IMG/VR virus record: IMGVR_UViG_3300042882_000932 | Location: 1-58,414 of that record | From: a virus | Strand: one strand, 5' to 3' | DNA length: 58,414 bases | Shown here: positions 8,591 to 18,142 of the stretch, one piece after another | Position numbering within the stretch: the first letter of the stretch is position 1 | Layout of the letters: the number at the start of each line of letters is the position of its first letter | The notes under the pieces: model-generated | Told to the model about the DNA's origin: nothing | Databases searched by the model: none | What the model saw: the letters and a program-made list of their open reading frames with translations, nothing else | Program-made: the position numbers and the translations under genes

Positions 8591-9308
8591 TTCTCCGTTA
8601 CTGAATGCCGATTGGCATACTCGGTTAACGGATGTGCAACTGAATGCGTACGTACGATATCAGTTCATATGGTTAAAAGATAACGCGGTAGACTGGGACG
8701 CACCGGCTCACGCACGACGAAGACCATCCTCTGGCGACGGCGGCGTAGATCACTACGGTGTGCGACGCAGTAGTACGTGGGGGGAAATTTCCAGGCGCGT
8801 ACGCGAGCATAACGCTGATCCTGGAATGTGGGTGCACGCACATTTTTCTCCAGCAGCGGAGTTAAAAATAAATCCAGTAACGTCGTCTCTGCCCGAAATT
8901 CGGCCGACAACGTTGCACTCTAAATTGTCTCCGCAAATTTACGGACGCTACGCACAGTCAATCACTGATGTGTTGTGGCACCGTTTTGAGATGGCGGGAA
9001 AGACGATTCACGATCGATTTTTAACATCAGCCCCGTTTAACCTGTCAGAAAACGAGCAGCGTGTTTACGTCCTTTGCGATGAAAGTTACGTAACGGCTAC
9101 GCCCTTTTTTCGTTACGTGTTCGCGTCAATTGACAACTGTGTGCCAGTCATTGAGGAGTATCTGTGGCTGGCTGCACTGGATTATGACGTTCATCAGCGG
9201 GCGTACGACAGACTTGTACAAATCCACAACGAGACGTGGTGGATAACCGACGAACTAAAAACAGCGGTAACAGCAATTCGACAGCACTGGGAGAACTACA
9301 ATGGCTAG
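8559..9308 (+). CDS. Hypothetical protein between two helicases
   Basis: This 249-residue protein overlaps the SF2 helicase by 32 bases and the replicative helicase by 8 bases. It is rich in Trp, Tyr and His (RYQFIWLKDNAVDW, YVTATPFFRYVFASID) with no signal peptide, membrane segment or known motif. Tight overlap on both sides implies co-expression with the helicases, so a role as helicase partner or loader is possible, but nothing in the sequence proves it. Confidence 0.65.
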   Translation: MTPNAVGEIVDSPLLNADWHTRLTDVQLNAYVRYQFIWLKDNAVDWDAPAHARRRPSSGDGGVDHYGVRRSSTWGEISRRVREHNADPGMWVHAHFSPAAELKINPVTSSLPEIRPTTLHSKLSPQIYGRYAQSITDVLWHRFEMAGKTIHDRFLTSAPFNLSENEQRVYVLCDESYVTATPFFRYVFASIDNCVPVIEEYLWLAALDYDVHQRAYDRLVQIHNETWWITDELKTAVTAIRQHWENYNG

Positions 9309-10956
9309 GGGCGATGGAGCGCCAGTGGATGATGTGCCGGTCAACTATGAAGAAGTAAAAATAATGGTGCGGGGGTTACTGCAGCACAGAAATATGCTGC
9401 AGGACGCGTTGCATCTTGGGCTTGATGCCGGGCACTTTAATCAGGCAGACGAACTCTGCCTGTATTTTTTAGTGGCCGCTATGAAAAATCTGTTTACAGT
9501 GCACAAAGCACTTACAGAGGAAATGCTGCTTACCGAGTTACGCTCGTGGCGAGCGGCGGGGCACATGTCGCTGCCGGAAACGCAGGTCGCGTTTCTTTTT
9601 GGCGACGGGACTACCGCAGGCTTTATTTCTGCGGCCTTTCACGCACCAAAGTTAGACGATGCGGCAGAGGCGGCAGAGAAAAAGTACATCGAGAATATCC
9701 TGCGGCGCTTTTTAAACGCTCGTCTGATCCAGCGTCAAATTCAGGACACGTTCGGCAGCACGGGCATCGGCGGCACACCGACAGACCTGAAAACGCACTT
9801 AGAGCGTTTTGCCCGCACGGCTAACGCTGTTGAATTTATTGGTCGGGACGTAGATAACGCCGCCTGGATGCCCGAGTTCGGTACGCCCATTAAGCTGCCA
9901 CCGCCACCCGTGCCTACCGGTATGCCGTGGATTGACAACTACATCAACGGCTTTCGGCGTGGTGATATTATTGGCGTGCTCGGGCCGTTTAGCGGCGGTA
10001 AGACAACTCTTATGTCTACTGCGGCGGTTCGTATGGCGCAGAACTTTTCGTTCAGGGGCGAAGACAAGCTATCCATCTACATCTGCTATGAGGACGGCAG
10101 TGAAAAGATGAATCACTTGTTCTGGTCGGCCGCGGCACATATTGACCGTAAACTTTTTGAAGATCCGGATTTTTGGTTGCATTTTTCAACGCGCGAAACA
10201 CCGAAGGATTATGACCGTGCGTTACCGGAGAACAAGAACGGCACCATTATCATCGGTGAGCGGGAGCGTTGGGACGCAAGCCGAGGATGGTTAAACAAAA
10301 ACTTTGCGTTTCTAGATTTCTCCGAAAACGCCAAGGCCGGCAACTACGGCGGTGGCGGCGTACCTGAAATCGTTTCTGTGCTCACACGGCTTGCTGAAGC
10401 CAGAAAAATGCAAATTGGTTTTGTGGCTATTGACTACGCCGGTCTGCTGTTAAACAGAGAATTGAGCAAGGATAAAAGCACAAAGAACATGGAGCAGGTG
10501 TGGAGGCCGATGCAGCAATTGCCCGACAATATTCGGACAAACATCGCTGTGCCGTTTGGCTGTACAGTCATGCTTGCGCATCAATTAGCCGGTGGTGACA
10601 TCAAGAAAATTCCGCCGCACAGATACGTAAGTCACCTTGACGCACAAGGCTCAAAGGCTTTTGCCGAGAACCTGCACGCTTGCATGTGCATCAACACCCG
10701 TGACTCGTCGACGAACGTGTCCACTATTCACTGGTCAAAAATCCGGTCAACGGTGCCTCAGTCTCCGTATGGGTTGATAAAAATGGACCAGCATGTGGTT
10801 AACATTCATTTAGTGAACAACGAGTACGAAGCCTGTGAGACCGCACGGCGTATCGTAAAGAAGGGCGAGGCTGGTTTTGTTGCCCCCGAAGAGGCGGTCA
10901 CGTTTAAAAAGAAACCTAAGAAAATCGACACATTCGGCAGCGACATTTTGTCGTAG
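9301..10956 (+). CDS. dnaB: Replicative DNA helicase, DnaB-like
   Basis: This 551-residue protein has a helical N-terminal region of about 200 residues (like the DnaB N-domain) followed by an SF4 RecA-fold motor. The motor carries Walker A GPFSGGKTT near residue 228, a motif 1a-like acidic stretch (YICYEDGSE), Walker B FVAIDYAGLL near 376 and motif III VMLAHQLAGG near 422. It would unwind DNA at the phage fork. The next gene encodes a TOPRIM primase and the one after that a DNA polymerase, the usual replisome order. Length is slightly above that of cellular DnaB. Confidence 0.9.
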   Translation: MARGDGAPVDDVPVNYEEVKIMVRGLLQHRNMLQDALHLGLDAGHFNQADELCLYFLVAAMKNLFTVHKALTEEMLLTELRSWRAAGHMSLPETQVAFLFGDGTTAGFISAAFHAPKLDDAAEAAEKKYIENILRRFLNARLIQRQIQDTFGSTGIGGTPTDLKTHLERFARTANAVEFIGRDVDNAAWMPEFGTPIKLPPPPVPTGMPWIDNYINGFRRGDIIGVLGPFSGGKTTLMSTAAVRMAQNFSFRGEDKLSIYICYEDGSEKMNHLFWSAAAHIDRKLFEDPDFWLHFSTRETPKDYDRALPENKNGTIIIGERERWDASRGWLNKNFAFLDFSENAKAGNYGGGGVPEIVSVLTRLAEARKMQIGFVAIDYAGLLLNRELSKDKSTKNMEQVWRPMQQLPDNIRTNIAVPFGCTVMLAHQLAGGDIKKIPPHRYVSHLDAQGSKAFAENLHACMCINTRDSSTNVSTIHWSKIRSTVPQSPYGLIKMDQHVVNIHLVNNEYEACETARRIVKKGEAGFVAPEEAVTFKKKPKKIDTFGSDILS

Positions 10957-10964
10957 GAGAAACA

Positions 10965-12035
10965 ATGACAATGACTTCTGTGCCGCGGAAAATAGAGCCG
11001 CTTAACCCGGTGCTATACGGTATTCTGCAGCACAAGTTTGGGGTTGTGCGTTTCGCAAATCCCGGCGCACCGGCACAAACTGAAACCGTCATGGACCCTG
11101 TCCGCGGGCGGGCGATTAAGCGTGCGATCAATTGGGGTGAGTACTACACGATTTGCTGTCCTTTTTGCAATGACGTAAATTTTAAGCTGTGGGTGAATCA
11201 CACGTACGGGGCGTCTTACAACGAAAAAACAGGTCATCGGACAGATACCCATTTGGCTTGTTGTTACAAGCACGACTGTTTAAAAGCGCCTGGTCGTTAC
11301 GAGCAGTTTGAAGACCTCGTCTTTGGCGACGGCCGGCGACTCATAAAAGACATGGTGATCCGGTATGCGGCACCTGTCGTGACGCAAATGGCAGTAGAGC
11401 CGCCGGGTAAACTTGCTTCGCTATCTACGTTGCCAGACTACCACCCGGCGATCGAGTACTTGGTCGGCCGCGGTTTTGATCCTGCGGCACTAGAGCAAGA
11501 CTTTGGCGTGGCGGTGTGCGTCGAGCCGAAAGAACGCTTGCGTATCATGCGGGGACGGTTGTACATCCCTGTACATTTTAATCGTCAATTAGTTGGCTGG
11601 CAGGGCCGGGCAACTGACGAGCATAAACTGCCGAAGTACTATAACGTGCCGGGCATGCAAAAAAGTCAGATGCTCTACAATTACGACACGGCTTTAAAGC
11701 AGCCCGCCGTGGTAGTCGTCGAGGGCGTGCCGAGCGTATGGCGCATTGGTGCTGCAGCGGTGTGCATATTTGGCAAAACGTTGTCGGCTTGGCAGTGCAA
11801 TACGCTGGCGACTATGTGGTCCGGTAAACCCGTGTTCTACATGCTCGACGCTGACGCGGTCAAAGAAATTGAAATAGGTGTAACGCATCTGTGCCAGCAC
11901 GGCGCAAACGTTATTCCTGTAATCTTGCCCGACGAACGCGATCCGGCAGACTATTCATCAGAAGAATTGCGGACTATCCTAGCCGAAGCCGCTGACGCCA
12001 TAAATGTAACCGTAGACGTATCGTTCATTAGTTAG
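10965..12035 (+). CDS. DNA primase (TOPRIM, zinc-binding)
   Basis: This 356-residue protein has AGGAGAAA immediately upstream. The N-terminal part holds a zinc-binding ribbon: C-P-F-C-N near residue 65 paired with C-C-Y-K-H-D-C near 99. The TOPRIM core follows, with the acidic residue in VVVVEGVPSVW near 249, a Gly-containing turn (VCIFGKTLS) and the metal-binding pair in FYMLDADAVKE near 292. This matches phage DnaG-type primases that act with DnaB-like helicases. It lies 8 bases after the helicase gene and 7 bases before the polymerase gene. Confidence 0.87.
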   Translation: MTMTSVPRKIEPLNPVLYGILQHKFGVVRFANPGAPAQTETVMDPVRGRAIKRAINWGEYYTICCPFCNDVNFKLWVNHTYGASYNEKTGHRTDTHLACCYKHDCLKAPGRYEQFEDLVFGDGRRLIKDMVIRYAAPVVTQMAVEPPGKLASLSTLPDYHPAIEYLVGRGFDPAALEQDFGVAVCVEPKERLRIMRGRLYIPVHFNRQLVGWQGRATDEHKLPKYYNVPGMQKSQMLYNYDTALKQPAVVVVEGVPSVWRIGAAAVCIFGKTLSAWQCNTLATMWSGKPVFYMLDADAVKEIEIGVTHLCQHGANVIPVILPDERDPADYSSEELRTILAEAADAINVTVDVSFIS

Positions 12036-12042
12036 GAATTTT

Positions 12043-15000
12043 ATGTCATCAACTACGCCACTAGAACACAGACTGCACAGGTCGCTTTACGACTCTGCAA
12101 GTATTGAGTTTACGGCGGCTGCATTTCCGCTGTTAGATTTTAATCTACCTGGGATGCCTATTGCGGGGCAGGATTTCGTAGCCCACGCCAACAACCTCGG
12201 CGACACGATTGACGTCGCTAAAGCGAAGAAAAAGAAAGAAGCGATTATTGGTGAAAAACTGATCGAGCTGTACCGCAAGGCTATGTATCAGTCTGATTTT
12301 GAAATGCCTGTCCTGTTGAAGGGCAAGGAGATCTTTGTTCGGTTTTTGCGCGGACACGTGTGGGGTGAAGACAACCAGCCTGTAGACGCGTACGGTCCTC
12401 GTCCGGCAAGGGTAATGGTAGTCGGTAAGATGCCCGGCAAAAATGAACAGTCACGCGATAAGGCCACGACCGGCCCGGGTATTGCCATCTTAAAACGCGC
12501 CTTCGCAGAAGTCGGGTTAGGTGAGGCTGAGTTTCGGGAGTGGTATGTCACGTTCGCGTGCAAGTTCAGTCCCCCGGATGAAGATATGACCGTGGTGCCG
12601 GCGGCCTGGATTAAAGACTGCTCTATTTTACTTGAGCAAGAAATACGGTATGTGCAGCCTGAGTACATTCTGTGTTTAGGCAACGAAGCCACAAAAGCGG
12701 TACTGGGCGTATCAGGGAGCGTAACGGGCCTTGGCGGGCGTGTAATTCCTCACAAGGTTTACGACCAGCACGGCGCAATTCGTGACATAAAAGTCATGCC
12801 GATTATGCACCCGGCGTACGTCGCCAGAAAACCCGAAGTCTACGAAGATTTCTGCGGGCAAGTCAGCCGGTTTAAAGCGATGCTCGAAGACCGGATCTAT
12901 TCGCACGAGGATATCGATCACGCGGATATTTACACCGAAGACGCACTCGTTGAAATGGTAAACGAGATGGTCTCGGACACGTCGCCCAACGCCAACATCA
13001 TCGCTGTCGACTGCGAATGGAACGGCGACCATCCCGGAGAGCCAAACGCCTATCTTCGGACAATTCAGGTGTCGAATAAAGATAGGTGGGCTCGAACGAT
13101 TGTGCTGCGCTATCAGGGCGGCGAAACAGCGTTTAAACCTGATCTTGCTGTTGTGACGCGGGAATTAAATCGGCTGCTCAAAAGCACACCGGAACGCCAC
13201 GTACGCTTAGGCGGGCACTTCCTCCGTGCCGACTTGCCGTGGCTAATGCATTTCGGCGTAGACGCCAGAGCAGAGTACGCCCCCGCCGAAGACCCAGACG
13301 AACGCATGCGCGGTGGTTGGGATACAAGTTTGATGTATCACGCCATTAACGAGTGCGCCCGTTACGGTCTTGATGAGTGTGTCATGCGGTTTACAACTGC
13401 ACCGACATACTGGGAGGAACTCGACAAGTGGAAAAAACAGCAGAAAACTGTGCACCGCCTAAAAGCCGACGAGTTTGGCTATGGCGACTGCCCGCCGCAT
13501 ATCTTGCATCCATACGCTAGTTACGACGCTGACGTAACGCGGCGTATTATGATGAAGTTCTTCGGTACCAACGGCACCGACGGCATGCTGTCGTGTGACG
13601 CCCACGGGCACGATTGCTGGTTGCCATATTGGACAGCACACAACGCGTCGCTGGCGTTTCTGGAAATGGAGTTGACCGGTTTAGAAATTGACCGCAACCG
13701 TGCGGACGAATTGACAACATTATTCATGAACACGCAAGACAGGCTGCTTGCAGAAATTCGTGAAGAGTTGAACTGGCCGGCGTTTAACCCGAAGTCGCAG
13801 CCTCAATTATCGGTTGCATTGTTTGGGCGTGAATTCGGGCTGCGGTATACGAACGCGCCAGACATCCCGGAAGACGCTAATACGCTCGACCTAAAGCCGG
13901 TGAAGACAACTGGAAAACGACCGGTGCTGTGGGCCGAGATGCATTGGCGTGGAATTGACACTGACACCGCCACTCCAAGCACAGATAAAGAAAGTCTGGG
14001 TATTCTGGGGCACATCAACTCGACCGCAGCAAAAATCCGTGACTACAAATTTACAAGTCAGGTTTTGCAGTCAGTACTCCGAAAGCCCTCGGCAACAGAC
14101 GAAGGCGTATTTGAAATGGACGAGAACGGGAATTACACGTACGAAAAGGGATTGGTCGGCTGTGTGCATAAAGACGGCAAAGTTCGTACGCACATGTTCC
14201 AGACCAAGGAAACTGGGCGTGCGTCTAGTTCTCGTCCGCCCCTGCAGAACCTTAGCTCACGGCGAGAAAACGATTACAAGCGCATTCTCGGGGCTGACAG
14301 GTACAAGCATCCAGTCAGGTCAATCTTGCGTGTGCCGGAGGGTTGCGTTGGTATCGAGACCGACCTTACAGGTGCTGAACTGGCGGTCCTCGCGTGGTTG
14401 GCACAAGACGCGAATATGATCGAACACGTTCGGCGAAACATTCTTCCCGAAAAGCATCCAGATCATTACGACATTCACAGCCAGCAGGCCGTCAAAACTT
14501 TTAACCTTCGCGATGTCGAGCCAACAAAACACGGGCTTGAGGCGGCAGGTAAAAAGGGAATGCGTATCGCGGCTAAAAACGTGAACTTCGGTATTCCGTA
14601 CGGCCGCGGCCCTGAAGCGATTGCCCGTCAATGCCGCGAGGAAGGTGTAGACGTTACGCCCGAAGATTGTCAGGCGATGATCGAGGCGTATTTCGACTCG
14701 TATCCAAAAACAAAAGACTTCCTCGCTGAGTGTCGTACGCGGTCGCAAGACCCAGGCTGGATTGTGGGGCCGTATGGTCGGTTTCGACGATTTGTCAGCA
14801 CGAATGACAGGGCCGTAAAAGGCGAACAAGAACGGCAAGCACAAAACTTTCCGATTCAAGGCGGTGTCGCAGATGCCGTGTCGATCGCCTTATTTAATTT
14901 TCTGCAGTACCGCGAGCAGCATCCAGATGTGCAGTATCAAATTACTTTGCAGATCCATGACGCTATCGTACTGACCGCGCCTTTTGAACATGCAGAGCGC

Positions 15001-15198
15001 GTGTACAAAGAAGTTGTGCCGAAGTGCATGGTTGATGACGTGCCGTTTTATCCCCGGCGGCTAGACGGCTCCCTGATCGAAGGCCAGGGCCCGTATCACT
15101 TCGGTGCCGACAGAGATGTCTTCGTCCACTGGGGTGAAAAGTTGACCCAGGCGGAAGCAGAGAAAATAGGCTTGAATTGGCTGTTTTCTGAGGGCTAG
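12043..15198 (+). CDS. polA: Family A DNA polymerase with N-terminal UDG-like domain
   Basis: This protein has 1051 residues. Residues about 120-275 resemble a family 4/5 uracil-DNA-glycosylase fold: VMVVGKMPGKNE, a TFACKFSPPD region, YILCLGNEATKAVLG and MHPAYVARKPE. The 3'-5' exonuclease follows with IIAVDCEWNG near 320, GGHFLRADLPWL near 388 and YASYDADVTRR near 491. Polymerase motifs are ETGRASSSRPPLQNLS near 723, motif A ETDLTGAELAVLAWL near 772, motif B R-I-A-A-K-N-V-N-F-G near 841 (the Phe762-type residue is kept) and motif C QIHDAIVL. Motif C ends H972-D973-A974, so the usual Glu of HDE is Ala. SPO1-type phage polymerases are known to carry a similar UDG-like N-domain. Confidence 0.93.
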   Translation: MSSTTPLEHRLHRSLYDSASIEFTAAAFPLLDFNLPGMPIAGQDFVAHANNLGDTIDVAKAKKKKEAIIGEKLIELYRKAMYQSDFEMPVLLKGKEIFVRFLRGHVWGEDNQPVDAYGPRPARVMVVGKMPGKNEQSRDKATTGPGIAILKRAFAEVGLGEAEFREWYVTFACKFSPPDEDMTVVPAAWIKDCSILLEQEIRYVQPEYILCLGNEATKAVLGVSGSVTGLGGRVIPHKVYDQHGAIRDIKVMPIMHPAYVARKPEVYEDFCGQVSRFKAMLEDRIYSHEDIDHADIYTEDALVEMVNEMVSDTSPNANIIAVDCEWNGDHPGEPNAYLRTIQVSNKDRWARTIVLRYQGGETAFKPDLAVVTRELNRLLKSTPERHVRLGGHFLRADLPWLMHFGVDARAEYAPAEDPDERMRGGWDTSLMYHAINECARYGLDECVMRFTTAPTYWEELDKWKKQQKTVHRLKADEFGYGDCPPHILHPYASYDADVTRRIMMKFFGTNGTDGMLSCDAHGHDCWLPYWTAHNASLAFLEMELTGLEIDRNRADELTTLFMNTQDRLLAEIREELNWPAFNPKSQPQLSVALFGREFGLRYTNAPDIPEDANTLDLKPVKTTGKRPVLWAEMHWRGIDTDTATPSTDKESLGILGHINSTAAKIRDYKFTSQVLQSVLRKPSATDEGVFEMDENGNYTYEKGLVGCVHKDGKVRTHMFQTKETGRASSSRPPLQNLSSRRENDYKRILGADRYKHPVRSILRVPEGCVGIETDLTGAELAVLAWLAQDANMIEHVRRNILPEKHPDHYDIHSQQAVKTFNLRDVEPTKHGLEAAGKKGMRIAAKNVNFGIPYGRGPEAIARQCREEGVDVTPEDCQAMIEAYFDSYPKTKDFLAECRTRSQDPGWIVGPYGRFRRFVSTNDRAVKGEQERQAQNFPIQGGVADAVSIALFNFLQYREQHPDVQYQITLQIHDAIVLTAPFEHAERVYKEVVPKCMVDDVPFYPRRLDGSLIEGQGPYHFGADRDVFVHWGEKLTQAEAEKIGLNWLFSEG

Positions 15199-15223
15199 AC
15201 AAGAGCGTTTTTTGTGCTAGACT
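15196..15223 (+). promoter_or_regulatory. Putative sigma70-type promoter for 15278
   Basis: TAGACA (15196-15201, five of six match to TTGACA), a 16-base spacer, then TAGACT (15218-15223) preceded by TG-C as an extended -10. The -35 box overlaps the polA stop codon. The transcript would carry a short GGGC-N6-GCCC hairpin (15243-15256) in its leader, then AAAGG 6 bases before the ATG at 15278. Together with the strong terminator at 16692 this makes the next gene a separate transcription unit. Confidence 0.5.
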
Positions 15224-15277
15224 GCGGCCAATTACTCAACACGGGCGAATTAGCCCTTAATTACAGAAAGGTCGATT

Positions 15278-16684
15278 ATGCCACGCTATGCTGGCCAGAA
15301 TCTTGCGTCGATTAATCCAGAGTTCCGCAAGGCACACAATCTGGATTCTGCGGGAAAACGCAGCACCCGCTATACGTACGGTAAGAACGTTCTAATTGCT
15401 GCTGGTAACAAAGTCATGGCCAACGGGCTATGTCTTCGTTTACTGCCGGTTAACGATGAAAACTCACGGGGTAACTTCGTAAGTTTTCGCGAAGGGCAGA
15501 ATAACGAGGCGTTTGGCGACTGGGGTCGTTTAATGACCTGTGCCAATTGGGTTGGCAATCCGGGTGTTTGCTTTGTCATTCACGACGGCAACCCTGAAGT
15601 AAACATGTATCACAGCCCGTATCACGTGCTGCGAAACGTGGCTTACAACAGCAAAGAAGTGCCCGGCATTGGGCGTCTTTTCACTGAGTTGCTGTCGCCG
15701 CAGAAGCAACTGGATTCGCATATCGGCGCTCTTGCCAAGCCCGATAAGATCTTGTTTATCTCTGCAAGCACTGTTTACGTGAATGAGCACGGGCAGGTTG
15801 TTCTTGGTGCGTTTACAGATGACCAGGATCACGATGCTCGTATCATCGGCTTGAAGTTTAGTGCGGCCACGGCGCTGTATAACGCACTCAGCGTTATGGA
15901 CGCGTCGGGTGAGTACGCCTCTGGCGATATGCTGTCGCTTGGTCCGGCGAAACTCATCACGATTCTGCCGGAGTCGTTTAAGGACGGGCAGCAGCCCAAG
16001 GTGATGGGTGTTGGTACGGCTGGGCCGGAAACGTTTTACTGTCCGAAGTATGCCCGCGGGCAGCAGGGGCAGTATATCGTCGGCTACCCCAAGTCTCGTA
16101 GCGACTTCACTCATTTTGCGTTCTTGCACGATTCGTATCAGAACCAGGCTATTTCACTTGAGAATCACGTAGATTCTTTGCTTGCTGACACGAAGTCTTG
16201 GGACGACAGGGTCTATGTTCCGTCCTATGAGGAACAGGCCTCGCTAATTGCCCCGGCGTTCCCGCGTGAGGCACTTGAGTACGCGTGGCGAGAGCATCCG
16301 GATTATCTTCGTACGCTTTCCAAGGGCACAACCACGTCGGCCCCAGCGGCTATGTCAGATGATGACGAGGAAGAAGCTGTTACGGCTGCGTTCTCCCAGC
16401 GGCCGGCGCCTGTGCAGCGTCCTGCTGCGAAGCCGGCACCGCAAGATCCCCCGGCGCCATGGGACGCTGCGGCAGGCGAACTCTCGCCCGAGGAAGAAGC
16501 CGGTGTTGTCGACATGTTCTCCATGCCGGCCGAACCAGCCCCTGCCCCTGTTAAGGCTCCGGCTGTTCCTGCTGGTGCTTTAACGTCGCCACCGCCGGCA
16601 CCGGCTGCAAAGCCTGCTGCGGCGTCTAGCTCTGCTGACATTCTGGCTCGTGCGCGGGCCAAGGCTGCTGCGGCAAAGCGTTGA
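15278..16684 (+). CDS. Putative ssDNA-binding protein with disordered acidic/Pro-Ala tail
   Basis: This 468-residue protein has an N-terminal folded part (residues 1 to about 350) whose aromatic and basic strands (CLRLLPVNDENSRGNFVSF, GDWGRLMTCANWVGNPGVCF) could suit an OB-type fold. A low-complexity tail follows: an acidic run DDDEEEA near 365, then alternating Pro/Ala stretches, ending in RARAKAAAAKR. It lies between DNA polymerase and recombinase, has its own promoter and RBS, and is followed by a strong terminator, as expected for an abundant protein. These points favour an SSB (T4 gp32-like role), but no diagnostic motif is visible and it could be another replication factor. Confidence 0.5.
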   Translation: MPRYAGQNLASINPEFRKAHNLDSAGKRSTRYTYGKNVLIAAGNKVMANGLCLRLLPVNDENSRGNFVSFREGQNNEAFGDWGRLMTCANWVGNPGVCFVIHDGNPEVNMYHSPYHVLRNVAYNSKEVPGIGRLFTELLSPQKQLDSHIGALAKPDKILFISASTVYVNEHGQVVLGAFTDDQDHDARIIGLKFSAATALYNALSVMDASGEYASGDMLSLGPAKLITILPESFKDGQQPKVMGVGTAGPETFYCPKYARGQQGQYIVGYPKSRSDFTHFAFLHDSYQNQAISLENHVDSLLADTKSWDDRVYVPSYEEQASLIAPAFPREALEYAWREHPDYLRTLSKGTTTSAPAAMSDDDEEEAVTAAFSQRPAPVQRPAAKPAPQDPPAPWDAAAGELSPEEEAGVVDMFSMPAEPAPAPVKAPAVPAGALTSPPPAPAAKPAAASSSADILARARAKAAAAKR

Positions 16685-16691
16685 TTTTAAT

Positions 16692-16730
16692 CCCAGCACG
16701 TTGCATATGAATGTAACGTGCTGGGGTTTT
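16692..16730 (+). terminator. Strong rho-independent terminator
   Basis: CCCAGCACGTT (16692-16702) and AACGTGCTGGG (16715-16725) pair perfectly. The inner GCAT/ATGT bases extend the stem to about 15 pairs around an ATGA loop, and GTTTTCTATTT follows directly. It lies 8 bases after the stop of the gene at 15278 and isolates that gene from the recombinase operon. Confidence 0.88.
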
Positions 16731-16764
16731 CTATTTACACACTTATTTAACTCGTGGGGATACT

Positions 16765-18141
16765 ATGGGACGACGTAGAAAAGACGCCGACACGGATACT
16801 ATTGACGTTCACGCACGGAACGGCGAGCATCCGATTATTACTGAGATTTTGAAAGCCTCGGCGGAAGATAACGATCCGCTTATTGGTTTGCCGCTGCCGG
16901 CATTGTCTGCCAGATATCTTCTGCAGGCTAATATTTTTCCGCTGTCACGCTTCACCCAATTGCGTGGTGAGTTTAGTGCTGGCAAGTCAGCCATGCTTAC
17001 CGAGATCATGCGATGGTTTCATATGTACGGCGGCGGGGCCATCATGATCGACACAGAGAACAAAGGTTCGCCGACCATGCTGTCGGGGATCTTTGGGCAC
17101 AACCCGCAGTATATGAGTCGCACAAAGGTTGTCACCGCTGCTAGCGTGGAAGAATGGCAAAAGAAGTACATGGGCTTTTGCCAGGCGATTCACAAGCAGA
17201 TTGACGACGCCAATTCGCCAGACCGGGCTGTGCCGATCTGTATTGGCATTGACTCGATCTCTGCGGTTGAGGTTGATCGCCGCGTGGAGAAGGTGGCTGA
17301 CGAAGGGCATGCCGCGGCTGGCCATCCATACCTAGCCCGTAACCTGTCTGATTTCATGCGTACGGCTCTTGTGCCAACGCTGCGGCATTACCCGATTGCG
17401 CTGGTGGCCACGAATCATCTCAAGGAAGAGATTAATTCTTCTGGGTTTGGCCCGCCCAAAAAGTACGCTCCTGGCGGCGCGTCGCTGGATTACTACCCGA
17501 CGTTAATTATCGATATGGCGAAGGCGTCGAGTAAGAACTTGGTCATCGGACGTGCCGAAGGCCAAATGGTGCGATTAATTGCCACGAAGAATAATCTCGG
17601 TGCTCCTGGCCGGCGCATTGTGGTTAATTTAATGTGGTACAACGACATTGTTGAGGGCACGGATGCAAACGGCAACAAGACTTACAAAAACCAGCAGTAC
17701 CATTATTGGGATTGGCACACGGCTACTATCAGACTGTTACTCGACCTGCAGTCAAGCGATAAGAAGCCTCAACCAGGGACCGACCCAAAACTCGGTGGCC
17801 TTATCAAGCAGGTCTGTGATCTTGAGTACAAGCACGGCACCAAAAACGCCGAAGTGCCGCTCGTATATTCAACGGCTCTCGGGATCTCGAAGTCGGACGC
17901 GGTCTCCGAGGTGGAAGCCTCAATGATTCTTGAGTCGAGTCCGCAAGTTGTCGGTGTGCTTCACGGGCTGCTCGGCGTAAACGAGTATCCCGTATGCGAC
18001 CCGGCACGGCGCTATCGTGACCAGATTATGGCAGAACTCAAGAAGAACGAATTGACCGACAATCCCGAACTTATGGCCGCGAGCAGTGTTATATCGGACA
18101 TTATTCCTTCTGATTTTGACCCGCTTGGACAGGTGGACTAA
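16765..18141 (+). CDS. recA: RecA/UvsX-like recombinase
   Basis: This 458-residue protein has GGGGA upstream of its ATG. The RecA core shows Walker A GEFSAGKS at residues 68-75, a following acidic strand IMIDTENKG, Walker B ICIGIDSISAVEV near 155 and IALVATNHLKEE near 212 (the RecA motif ending in Asn/Gln-x-x). The C-terminal 120 residues are phage-specific. It would form filaments on ssDNA with the SSB encoded upstream and ends processed by SbcCD. The position immediately after the terminator suggests a start of transcription in the short gap 16731-16764, where no clear promoter is seen. Confidence 0.87.
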   Translation: MGRRRKDADTDTIDVHARNGEHPIITEILKASAEDNDPLIGLPLPALSARYLLQANIFPLSRFTQLRGEFSAGKSAMLTEIMRWFHMYGGGAIMIDTENKGSPTMLSGIFGHNPQYMSRTKVVTAASVEEWQKKYMGFCQAIHKQIDDANSPDRAVPICIGIDSISAVEVDRRVEKVADEGHAAAGHPYLARNLSDFMRTALVPTLRHYPIALVATNHLKEEINSSGFGPPKKYAPGGASLDYYPTLIIDMAKASSKNLVIGRAEGQMVRLIATKNNLGAPGRRIVVNLMWYNDIVEGTDANGNKTYKNQQYHYWDWHTATIRLLLDLQSSDKKPQPGTDPKLGGLIKQVCDLEYKHGTKNAEVPLVYSTALGISKSDAVSEVEASMILESSPQVVGVLHGLLGVNEYPVCDPARRYRDQIMAELKKNELTDNPELMAASSVISDIIPSDFDPLGQVD

Positions 18142-18142
18142 T

